Source: Collinsella aerofaciens (GTDB taxonomy: Bacteria > Actinomycetota > Coriobacteriia > Coriobacteriales > Coriobacteriaceae). Taken from it: a stretch of 17,799 bases of DNA. Below the pieces are notes generated by a model. It was given only the letters and a program-made list of their open reading frames with translations, was not told the origin of the DNA and made no database searches. Of the stretch, positions 7,056-13,719 are shown piece after piece. Every line of letters starts with the position of its first letter. Positions within the stretch are counted from its first letter, which is position 1. Location: contig NZ_CAAKNY010000019.1 of NCBI RefSeq assembly GCF_901212495.1, positions 1 to 17,799 of the forward strand, read 5' to 3'. Both the position numbers and the translations under genes were made by a program.

Positions 7056-8414
7056 ATGGCGGTTCTGAAAATGCCTAAGCGTTCTGGCTTGTATACCGTT
7101 CCTTTTGAGTTTGAGTTGCTTTCGTTTGGTGAGGCTCTGGGGCTTGCTGCTGATACGGGGCGGATTTCTGGGGATGCTGGGCCTCTGCTTGAGACGGTTG
7201 TCGATATGCTCGATGAGCTGGGACGCCCGGACGAGTTTTTCGATTGCATTCAGGTTGCCGGTACCAATGGCAAGACTTCGACCACACGTTTTTCGGCTGC
7301 CATCTTGCGTGGTGAGGGGTTAAAGACCGCGCTGTATACGTCGCCGCAGTTGGTGCGTTATCCCGAGCGCATGGAGGTCGATGGGCGCGTCGTGAGCGAT
7401 GAGGCGTTTGCCCGTGGCGTTTCTGCCGCCGTCGAGGCGGGGCATCGCGTGAATGCTCGTCGTGTGGCGGCGGGGGAGCGCTCCTATACCATCACGCCGT
7501 TTGACCTGCTGACGGCTGCCGCGCTGGTGGTGTTTGCCGAGGCCGCGGTAGATGTTGCCGTGCTCGAGGTTGGCATGGGCGGCCGTTGGGACGCCACGAG
7601 TGCGACCAATCCCGTCGCCGTTGCCATTACGGGTATCGGCCTCGACCACATGCGCATCCTGGGCGACACGCTCGAGGCCATTGCGAGGGAGAAGGCCGCG
7701 GTCATCAAGCCCGGACGTCTGGTTGTGCTGGGTGAGGGTACGCACGAAGCGAGCGTTCAGCGCGTGATGGATGCTCGCTGCCGTGAGTGCGGTGTGGTGC
7801 CGTTAGTGGTGAGCCACTCCACGACCAAGGTGCCGGCGCATGTGGGCGATACGGTTGAGTTCAGCTGTACCACGCCGCGCGCAATCTATACGTCGAGCAT
7901 GGTCAAGCCGGCCTATCAGCCGCAGAATGCTGCGTGTGCGATTGTGCTGTGCGAGGGCTATCTGGGTCGCGAGCTCGACCATGACGCGCTTGATGCTTCG
8001 CTTATGGGCTGCCCCACGCCGGGTCGCTTTGATGTGCTGGGAACCAATCCGCTCAAGCTGATCGACGCCTGCCATAACCCACAGAGCTGCGAGAACTTTG
8101 TGAGCGCGCTGGACGAGATCGATCCGTGCGTGAAGAATCGCCCCACGCTGTTATGCGCCGCGCTAGCCGACAAGGACGTGGCAGGTATCGTTGATGTGCT
8201 GATCCCGGCCTTCCCCCGCGTGGTCGTGACCCAGACTGATTCTGATCGCGCCCTACCGGCAGAGGAACTCGCTGCTCTGGTGGACGCCGACAAGCTTACG
8301 GGCGTTTACCCCAGCGTGTCCGAGGCCCTCGCCGCTTTCGATGCCGCCGACGAGCCCTTCGTAGCCGCCGGCACCATCACCCTAGCCGGCGAAGTTGCCG
8401 TCCTGCTGCGCTAG
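7056..8414 (+). CDS. folC: Bifunctional folylpolyglutamate synthase / dihydrofolate synthase (Mur ligase family)
   Basis: FolC adds glutamate to dihydropteroate and to reduced folates in the cytosol, using ATP. The protein (452 aa from ATG 7056) has the Mur-ligase P-loop AGTNGKTST (GTNGKT at residues 69-74), the TSPQLVRYPERMEVDG substrate region, the GLDHMRILGDTLEAIAREKA segment with a conserved lysine, and the DACHNPQS motif of the C-terminal domain. Two starts are possible, ATG 7056 and ATG 7071 (MPKRSGLYTV), and neither has a convincing Shine-Dalgarno sequence. With a transcript start near 7045, ATG 7056 would make the mRNA almost leaderless. Codon use early in the gene is less GC-biased than in valS. 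The stop codon abuts a family C repeat half at 8415, and the gene converges on the M24 peptidase gene. Confidence 0.94.
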   Translation: MAVLKMPKRSGLYTVPFEFELLSFGEALGLAADTGRISGDAGPLLETVVDMLDELGRPDEFFDCIQVAGTNGKTSTTRFSAAILRGEGLKTALYTSPQLVRYPERMEVDGRVVSDEAFARGVSAAVEAGHRVNARRVAAGERSYTITPFDLLTAAALVVFAEAAVDVAVLEVGMGGRWDATSATNPVAVAITGIGLDHMRILGDTLEAIAREKAAVIKPGRLVVLGEGTHEASVQRVMDARCRECGVVPLVVSHSTTKVPAHVGDTVEFSCTTPRAIYTSSMVKPAYQPQNAACAIVLCEGYLGRELDHDALDASLMGCPTPGRFDVLGTNPLKLIDACHNPQSCENFVSALDEIDPCVKNRPTLLCAALADKDVAGIVDVLIPAFPRVVVTQTDSDRALPAEELAALVDADKLTGVYPSVSEALAAFDAADEPFVAAGTITLAGEVAVLLR

Positions 8415-8428
8415 CCAAATTAGCTGCC
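8415..8428. repeat. Right half of dispersed repeat family C
   Basis: CCAAATTAGCTGCC begins at the base after the folC stop and matches CCAAATTAGCTACC at the window start (14-27) with one difference. Only the right half of the element is recognisable here. Confidence 0.4.
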
Positions 8429-8450
8429 CCGTGCCCCGAGTTGACCTGCT

Positions 8451-8612
8451 CGCCACGAAATGAGCCTATTTACTACGTTTAATCGACTGCCCTCGACCAC
8501 GCCGAGACTTGTGAAATTAAAACCGCAGGTAGAATGCTTGCCGACTTTCAAAAAATACCCGAATGGTCGACCCATGCGGGTTAAACGTAGTAGATAGCCC
8601 GTTTTCGTGGCG
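8451..8612. repeat. 162-bp element with 32-nt terminal inverted repeats
   Basis: Arms 8451-8482 and 8581-8612 match as inverted copies at 27 of 32 positions. The outer 10 nt (CGCCACGAAA) and the inner 11 nt (TACTACGTTTA) are identical. The interior is AT-richer than the genes and codes for nothing visible. It includes TAAAACCGCAGGTAGA (8518-8533), which recurs exactly at 10055-10070. The shape is that of a MITE. I could not define a target-site duplication. Confidence 0.55.
8518..8533. repeat. 16-nt exact repeat shared with 10055-10070
   Basis: TAAAACCGCAGGTAGA is identical in the two intergenic regions flanking the M24 peptidase gene and begins the shared composite repeat. In both places it is followed within 4 nt by GCTT and then CGA. 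Confidence 0.6.
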
Positions 8613-8652
8613 CATCTCTAGACTGTCAAATTGGTCGACTTGGCCCCATGGC

Positions 8653-8719
8653 AGTTGCGGTGGAATAGTTCCTGGATTATGCCTCTGTGGGCCAATCTGA
8701 GAACTATTCCACCGCAACT
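8653..8719. repeat. REP-like palindrome, family B copy 1
   Basis: Perfect 19-bp inverted repeat: AGTTGCGGTGGAATAGTTC (8653-8671) and its complement (8701-8719) around a 29-nt loop. A near-identical palindrome occurs at 10192-10258. It lies 24 nt past the M24 gene stop and may double as a terminator between the convergent folC and peptidase genes. Confidence 0.75.
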
Positions 8720-8743
8720 TACTGGGGGACTATTGGGAGGGGG

Positions 8744-9832
8744 TTAGTCTAGGCGGACCGGATCGTGGGGGTAGGCGTTGAGAATCTCGACGCCGGACTC
8801 GGTAACCAAGGCCAGGTCCTCTATGCGGACGCCGGTGCGGCCGGGGAGGTAGGTGCCCGGCTCGATAGAGAACGTCATGCCAGGCTCTACGATCTGCTCG
8901 TTGACAAGGGAAACGTCGCCTGGCTCGTGGTCCTGCAGGCCGATCGAGTGGCCCAGGCGATGCGTGAAGTACTTGCCGTAGCCAGCGTCCTCAATCACGT
9001 CGCGCGCGGCGCGGTCCAGGTCGCACATGCGCACGCCCGGGGCGATGAGCGCCTCTGCGGCCTCGTTGGCGCGGCGCACGATGTCGTAGATGTGTATCGT
9101 CTCCTCGTCCGGCTCGCCCCAAAAGAATGTGCGTGTCATGTCCGAGCAGTAGTTGCGATAGCGTCCGCCAATGTCGAATAGCACCACGTCGCCGCGCCTG
9201 AGCGTGGTGTCGTCGGGCTCGTGATGCGGGTCGCCGGCGTTGGCGCCAAAGCTCACGATTGGCGGAAAGCTAAAGCCCTCGCAGCCATGCTTGCGATACA
9301 GACCGAGCATCTGCTCGGCAATTTCGCGCTCAGTCACGCCCTCGTGAACGAGCTTGATGGCATCGGCCATCACGGCGTCGTTGGCGGCCGAGGACACGCG
9401 CATGAGCTCCTGCTCGGCGGTATCCTTGTGGGTGCGTGCGGCGGTGACGGCAAAGTCGCCCAGGAAGAACTCGCTTGCGGCGTGACGATCCATAAGGGGC
9501 ATCAAAAAGCCGGAGCGCATAACGGTATCGATGCCGAGCGGCTTAGTCGGCTCGACCTCGCGTGCGATGGCGTCGGTCACGACGTCAGTATCGGCGTGAT
9601 ATGCGACTCGAGCATTGTCATACTCGGGCAGCTGATGCAAAGAGTTGATCAAGATCACGGGCTCGGCATCGCGTGCGAGCAGCACGCCGCAAAAACGCTC
9701 GAACATATCGGCATAAAAGCCGGTCAGGTAATAAATCGACCATGGGTCATTCACGAGCAGCTGTGCGCCAGGGTGCTGAGCCTCGAGCGCATCGAGCACG
9801 CGCGCCACTCGCTGGTAATCGACATGTGCCAT
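8744..9832 (-). CDS. M24 family metallopeptidase (Xaa-Pro aminopeptidase/dipeptidase type)
   Basis: This is a cytosolic two-metal peptidase of the pita-bread fold that cleaves N-terminal residues before proline or Xaa-Pro dipeptides. The 362-aa product has an N-terminal creatinase-like domain (about 5-135) and a C-terminal catalytic domain. All five metal ligands are present: Asp220 (FDIGG), Asp231 (CSDMTRT), His295 (HRLGHSIGL), Glu324 (SIEPGTY) and Glu338 (RIEDLAL). ATG 9832 (MAHVDYQ) is chosen because AAAGGA lies 6 nt upstream; the 13 extra codons to 9871 contain the ribosome-binding site. It appears to be transcribed alone. The regions on both sides share composite repeats. I cannot tell aminopeptidase (PepP) from prolidase (PepQ) specificity from the sequence. 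Confidence 0.9.
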   Translation of the reverse strand: MAHVDYQRVARVLDALEAQHPGAQLLVNDPWSIYYLTGFYADMFERFCGVLLARDAEPVILINSLHQLPEYDNARVAYHADTDVVTDAIAREVEPTKPLGIDTVMRSGFLMPLMDRHAASEFFLGDFAVTAARTHKDTAEQELMRVSSAANDAVMADAIKLVHEGVTEREIAEQMLGLYRKHGCEGFSFPPIVSFGANAGDPHHEPDDTTLRRGDVVLFDIGGRYRNYCSDMTRTFFWGEPDEETIHIYDIVRRANEAAEALIAPGVRMCDLDRAARDVIEDAGYGKYFTHRLGHSIGLQDHEPGDVSLVNEQIVEPGMTFSIEPGTYLPGRTGVRIEDLALVTESGVEILNAYPHDPVRLD

Positions 9833-9882
9833 ACATCGTCCTTTCGTTAGGTTGCCACCATGGTATCCCATGCCTGGCAGTT

Positions 9883-9930
9883 GGGGACGTTCCTTTTATG
9901 CCGGCACTTTGGGACACTCCTTGGCATGTC
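9883..9930. repeat. Possible GGGAC-type repeat upstream of the M24 peptidase gene
   Basis: Two related 12-nt words, GGGACGTTCCTT (9884-9895) and GGGACACTCCTT (9911-9922), flank a GCCGGC centre, and the block ends in CATGTCC. GGGAC words also begin the palindrome at 3841 and occur at 17715. This looks like another small dispersed element, within the likely promoter region of the peptidase gene. Confidence 0.3.
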
Positions 9931-9955
9931 CAGCCTAGCAAGCGTGCAGGCAAAA

Positions 9956-9985
9956 GTAGCTAAAAGAGCCCCGTCTCAAATGAAC
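9956..9985. repeat. Dispersed repeat family C, copy with degraded right end
   Basis: GTAGCTAAAAGAGCCCCGTC followed by TCAAATGAAC. It closely matches 10285-10317, but the complementary right end (AGCTAC/ACTAC) is not preserved. Confidence 0.5.
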
Positions 9986-10054
9986 TTCCGTCAAAACTAT
10001 GCTGGATTACGGCGTCGGATTTGGTTTGACCGACCATGGTTTATATAACGATAA

Positions 10055-10126
10055 TAAAACCGCAGGTAGACGGCTTATCGAAATTGAGTATTTGCCTGTA
10101 TGGATAGGGGCTCTCGATTTGGCCCC
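10055..10126. repeat. First part of composite repeat, copy 2
   Basis: TAAAACCGCAGGTAGA (10055-10070) matches 8518-8533 exactly, and TCGATTTGGCCCC (10114-10126) matches 8635-8647 with one change. Together with the palindrome at 10192-10258 these words follow the same order as in the folC-peptidase intergenic region. The stretch from 9833 to 10317 holds no gene that I can see, only these repeats and a small CCCCG/CGGGG hairpin at 10123-10137. Confidence 0.5.
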
Positions 10127-10191
10127 GTAAACCGGGGTGGTTTTGAAATAGCACTAAAGTAGGCACAAGCTAAATACCAATTTCCATGGAT

Positions 10192-10258
10192 AGTTGCGGT
10201 GGAATAGTTTCTGGATGCCGGGGTTTTGTTGGAAATCAGGAACTATTTCACCGCAACT
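10192..10258. repeat. REP-like palindrome, family B copy 2
   Basis: Left arm AGTTGCGGTGGAATAGTTT (10192-10210) and right arm GAACTATTTCACCGCAACT (10240-10258) pair with two non-Watson-Crick positions. Both arms match copy 1 at 8653-8719 almost exactly, while the 29-nt loop differs. The conserved arms, variable loop and equal loop length suggest a constrained dispersed element. Confidence 0.7.
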
Positions 10259-10284
10259 GAAGAGGGGATGGGGTGGATGGTGGG

Positions 10285-10317
10285 GTAGTTAAAAGAGCCC
10301 CGTCCCAAAATGACTAC
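10285..10317. repeat. Dispersed repeat family C, complete copy
   Basis: The 33-nt element runs from GTAGT to its complement ACTAC and contains AAAAGAGCCCCGTCCCAAAA. It ends at the base next to the stop codon of the DUF1667 gene (10318-10320), so it directly follows that gene on the reverse strand. Confidence 0.6.
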
Positions 10318-10716
10318 TTAGGCTTGGTCGATGTCCATGCTGGCGATGAGGTTGATGTTGATGTCTAGGAGGTTCTCTAGCATGACGTCGCCCATGCGGA
10401 TGGGGGCGTCGACGACCACGCCGCGGATGAGGTCCATCGCCTGGGCGTGAAGTTCGAGCGGGATGGCTTCGGCCGTGCGCACGGGGAGCAGGGCCTCATC
10501 GCCGCCGGATACGGCCACGGTAGTGGTGAGTACGCGCATGGGGCAGGTGAGCTCCTGATGCGCGAACGTATCGCCGCGCGGGCAGTTGTTGCCGGTTACG
10601 GAGCGCACCTCTACCACGGCGCCGTCTGCGTCACGCTCTACCTCCACGGTCAGGAGGCATTCGGATGGGCAGGTGGTGCAGTTGAACTGCAGCGTCTCGG
10701 TCACATTCGTGCTCAT
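10318..10716 (-). CDS. DUF1667 domain protein, cysteine-rich partner of flavoprotein oxidoreductases
   Basis: This 132-aa protein has the DUF1667 pattern: CTTCPSEC (Cys13, Cys16, Cys20), then GNNCPRG (Cys45) and ELTCPMR (Cys58), followed by LTTTV. The five cysteines suggest a bound metal or iron-sulfur cluster, but the biochemical role of the family is not established as far as I know. The start ATG 10716 is 3 nt after the stop of the upstream FAD oxidoreductase gene, and a GAGGAGG motif lies within that gene's last codons, so the two are translationally coupled. Genes of this family commonly end three-gene sets with a GlpA-like and an FAD/NAD(P) oxidoreductase, as here. It is probably a small subunit or electron-transfer partner of that complex. 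Confidence 0.88.
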   Translation of the reverse strand: MSTNVTETLQFNCTTCPSECLLTVEVERDADGAVVEVRSVTGNNCPRGDTFAHQELTCPMRVLTTTVAVSGGDEALLPVRTAEAIPLELHAQAMDLIRGVVVDAPIRMGDVMLENLLDININLIASMDIDQA

Positions 10717-10719
10717 GAG

Positions 10720-12084
10720 CTATGCCTCCTCAACAGGATCGACGGACAGGACTATCTCGTTGGCGCCCAGGTCGAGCGCTTGCTGGATGATTTTCGCCGG
10801 TAGCGGGAAGCTCTCCATTACGCTCGGTTTAAACGGGCGGACCTTGCCTGCAAACAGTTCTTCATCGCCTGCCAGAATGCGCACGCGGGCGGCGTCGACC
10901 GGTCGGCGTACGCGGAAGTTGAGTTTGGTGAGTGCCACAGCTGTAATGCGGCCCGGCAGTGCGTAGCCTGCGATGCCGGCGGGGGAGACTGTGAGCTCGC
11001 ACCCCGCGTCCGCCACTCCCGCCGCGGTGCCGACAGCCCCCAACGCCCACGCCGCCGCGGCTGCACCGGCGCGTTCGGACTCGGTCGTCACGTTGTCTGC
11101 CAAGTCGTGCACGTGCAGCACGTTGCCGCAGGCAAAGATGCCCGGCACGCCCGTCTGCAGACTCTGGTTCACCACGGCGCCGCGCGTGCGCGGGTCCAGC
11201 TCCACGCCCGCGGCAACCGAAAGCTCGTTCTCGGGGATTAGGCCCACCGAAAGCAGCAGCGTGTCGCACGGAACAACGCGCTCGGTCCCCGGAATGGGTG
11301 CCAGGTGCTCGTCGACCTGGCTTACTTCGACGGCTTCCACGCGGTCGTGCCCGATCACGCGCGTGACCGTGGTAGACAGGTGCAGCGGAATGCCAAAGTC
11401 ATCCAGGCAGTTTTTCACATTGCGGCGCAGACCGTTGGCGTACGGCATGAGCTCGTACACGCCCTCGACGGAAATCCCCTCGAGCGTGCAGCGGCGCGCC
11501 ATGATCAGCCCGATGTCGCCCGAGCCCAAAATGACGGCTTGCGAGCCGGGTTTGAGGTTTTCGATATTGATGTATCGCTGCGCCAGGCCGGCCGTAAACA
11601 CGCCGGTGGGACGACTGCCAGGAATCTTGATCTCGCTGCGCGTGCGCTCGCGGCAACCCATGGCAAGGACGACCGCGCGCCCGGTGAGCAGCAACATGCC
11701 GGTGGGGTTCATGAGCGTGACGGTATGGACGGCGGTGTCTTCCGTGGACTCGCCCGAATCAACCCCTATTACCATGCTGTCCAAGAACAGCGCGATGTCG
11801 GTCGTGCGCACCTGGTCGATAAAGCGCTGCGCATACTCGGGGCCGGTGAGCTCCTGCTTAAAGTGCGAAAGGCCAAAGCCGGGGTGGATGCACTGGCGCA
11901 GGATGCCGCCCAGGTGCTGCTCGCGTTCCACGATGGCCACGCGCGCGTCTGCTTTGTGCGCGGCAAGTGCGGCCGCCATGCCGGCAGGTCCTCCTCCGAT
12001 GACGACCACGTCGAACGCCTGCGTCTGCACCGCCTCGGTAGCTTCGGTCTCTGCGCGCCCGTCGCGTATATCAAACGTCGCCAT
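10720..12084 (-). CDS. FAD-dependent NAD(P) oxidoreductase (partner of GlpA-like protein)
   Basis: The 454-aa protein is a two-dinucleotide-binding flavoprotein. The N-terminal FAD motif VVIGGGPAGM covers residues 27-36, and a second Rossmann motif GSGDIG (187-192) should bind NAD(P)H. An FACGN segment near the C-terminal part of the core is the usual second FAD contact. It carries CIHPGFGL (65-72), a feature I associate with this NoxA-like branch. An N-terminal extension of about 22 residues rich in Ala and Glu precedes the fold. The start ATG 12084 is 1 nt after the stop of the upstream GlpA-like gene, with AAGGGGG 9 nt upstream. It probably passes electrons between NAD(H) and the GlpA-like flavoprotein. 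The substrate is unproven. Confidence 0.9.
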   Translation of the reverse strand: MATFDIRDGRAETEATEAVQTQAFDVVVIGGGPAGMAAALAAHKADARVAIVEREQHLGGILRQCIHPGFGLSHFKQELTGPEYAQRFIDQVRTTDIALFLDSMVIGVDSGESTEDTAVHTVTLMNPTGMLLLTGRAVVLAMGCRERTRSEIKIPGSRPTGVFTAGLAQRYINIENLKPGSQAVILGSGDIGLIMARRCTLEGISVEGVYELMPYANGLRRNVKNCLDDFGIPLHLSTTVTRVIGHDRVEAVEVSQVDEHLAPIPGTERVVPCDTLLLSVGLIPENELSVAAGVELDPRTRGAVVNQSLQTGVPGIFACGNVLHVHDLADNVTTESERAGAAAAAWALGAVGTAAGVADAGCELTVSPAGIAGYALPGRITAVALTKLNFRVRRPVDAARVRILAGDEELFAGKVRPFKPSVMESFPLPAKIIQQALDLGANEIVLSVDPVEEA

Positions 12085-12085
12085 C

Positions 12086-13549
12086 CTAGCGCACCCCCTT
12101 CAAAGGTCCCTCAACGAGCCACGAGCCAGTGTCCTCAAACAGCACCTCGCTAGGGTCGCAGCCTAGCTCGCGCGCCAGGATCGCCACAACACGGCTCTGG
12201 CAAAAGCCGCTCTGGCAGCGGCCCATGCCCGCGCGACAGCGGCGTTTGACGCCCTCGACCGAAACCGTACCCGGGCGGCGTCGAATAGCGGCCACAATCT
12301 CGGCATCGGGCACCGTCTCGCAGCGGCAGACGATCTGCCCCCACGCGGGATCGGACTCAATGAGCTCCTTCTTGCCCGCCAGCGGTGCGCGGTCAAAGTC
12401 ATCCGGCGCGCGGCGAATTGGGTTCCAGTCAGCCCGCTCGTGCAGCTCCACGCCCGCCTCACGCATCACAAGCTCCATGCGCTCGGCAATGGCCGGCGCG
12501 CTCGCCACGCCTGGCGACTGAATGCCCGCCGCCTGAAACAGCCCCGGCACCACGGCGGACTGGCCAATAAAGAAGTCGTTCGTTCCCTGAATGACCGGAC
12601 GCCCGCCGGCAAATGCGCGCACCACGCGGCGCGTGTCCAGATCGGGAACCAGCTTGCGCGCGCCGGTCAGCAGCGCGTTCACATCGCTCGCATAAGTCTG
12701 TGTGTCGCCCGGCTCGCGCACGGCAGCGGTCGCGGTAATCACGGTGTTGCCATGCACAGTGCCCGTCACGATAACGCCCTTCGACACCGGCGTCGGCACG
12801 GGGTAGAGCGGCATGAGCGCGCGCGGCTCCTTGTCCAGTACCACGATGTTGCCCTGGCGCCAGACCATCTGGAACTCCTCGGCGCCGGCCATATGCGAGA
12901 TGCTCGCGGCACCGTTGCCCGCGGCGTTGATCAGATAGCGGCAGCGCACGTCGCCAGCGGAGGTCGCCAGCGTAAAGCGCGCATCCCCGTCGGTAGCCTC
13001 GCCGTCAGTAACCTCAATCGCTTCCACCGGTGCGGAGCGCATAAACGTCACACCGTTGGCCACGGCGTTCTCCAGTGCGGCGATGGCGACCTCAAATGGA
13101 TCGACAAAACCGGTCGAGGGGCACCACAGCGCGCATGTTGCGTCGGCGCTGGCGCGCGGTTCCAGCTCGTGGATGCGCTCGGGGCCGATAATCGAAAGCT
13201 TGGGCACGCCGTTGGCAAGGCCATTGCTGCGCAGCTGCTCCAGGTGCGCGCGGTCTTCATCGTTGAAGCCCAGCACCATCGACCCGGTTCGGCAAAACAT
13301 AAAGCCCAGCTCCTGGGCCCAGGTGCCATACAGCTCGCAACCACGGGCGTTGACCTGGGCCTTTACCGTGCCCGGCGCCGGATCGTAGCCGGCGTGCACC
13401 AGGCCGCCGTTGGCCTTCGATGCGCCTAGGGCGACATCGTTGGCCGCCTCGACCACACAAATGGACAGGTCATAGCGCGCGAGCTGCCGCGCGATGGCGC
13501 ACCCGGTGATGCCCGCGCCCACAATCGCGATATCAAACGTTTCCGTCAC
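12086..13549 (-). CDS. GlpA-like FAD oxidoreductase with C-terminal BFD-type [2Fe-2S] domain
   Basis: This 487-aa protein combines a DAO-family FAD domain (GAGITG at residues 11-16, about 5-370) with a C-terminal BFD-like domain whose cysteines C408, C410, C438, C445 and C450 should hold a [2Fe-2S] cluster. The architecture matches anaerobic glycerol-3-phosphate dehydrogenases of the GlpA type and related putative enzymes. The start is GTG at 13549, supported by GGGAGG 4 nt upstream. It is the first gene of a three-gene reverse-strand operon with gaps of 1 and 3 nt. Oxidation of glycerol-3-phosphate or another 2-hydroxy compound is a family-based guess, since no glpK or glpF lies nearby. Its 5' flank contains two small palindromes and the alternating repeat array. 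Confidence 0.88.
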   Translation of the reverse strand: MTETFDIAIVGAGITGCAIARQLARYDLSICVVEAANDVALGASKANGGLVHAGYDPAPGTVKAQVNARGCELYGTWAQELGFMFCRTGSMVLGFNDEDRAHLEQLRSNGLANGVPKLSIIGPERIHELEPRASADATCALWCPSTGFVDPFEVAIAALENAVANGVTFMRSAPVEAIEVTDGEATDGDARFTLATSAGDVRCRYLINAAGNGAASISHMAGAEEFQMVWRQGNIVVLDKEPRALMPLYPVPTPVSKGVIVTGTVHGNTVITATAAVREPGDTQTYASDVNALLTGARKLVPDLDTRRVVRAFAGGRPVIQGTNDFFIGQSAVVPGLFQAAGIQSPGVASAPAIAERMELVMREAGVELHERADWNPIRRAPDDFDRAPLAGKKELIESDPAWGQIVCRCETVPDAEIVAAIRRRPGTVSVEGVKRRCRAGMGRCQSGFCQSRVVAILARELGCDPSEVLFEDTGSWLVEGPLKGVR

Positions 13550-13566
13550 AGTGCCTCCCAGACGAG

Positions 13567-13594
13567 TTGACAGGCTGTCAATAGGACTATCCTA
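13567..13594. promoter_or_regulatory. Adjacent palindromes upstream of the oxidoreductase operon (possible operators)
   Basis: TTGACAG-G-CTGTCAA (13567-13581) is a perfect 7-bp inverted repeat with a 1-nt centre, and TAGGA-CTA-TCCTA (13582-13594) follows directly. They lie 18-45 nt upstream of the GTG start of the GlpA-like gene, where a repressor or activator site would be expected. On the forward strand TTGACA with TATCCT (13588-13593) also resembles a promoter, with a short 15-nt spacer. Confidence 0.4.
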
Positions 13595-13719
13595 CGGTCT
13601 GCACACCCCCAGTGCGGCGGCAATGCGGCGAACAGCCCCGCAGCATCCGCCAACGGCAGGCGAGGGGAGACCCAGCAACGTCGACAACCTCGTCTGCCGA
13701 CAATCACGGCAACCGTTCG

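Noticed and set aside
12440..13429. 329-aa open frame opposite the GlpA-like gene
   Set aside because: It is a His/Arg/Ala-rich shadow of a gene with clear FAD and [2Fe-2S] motifs.
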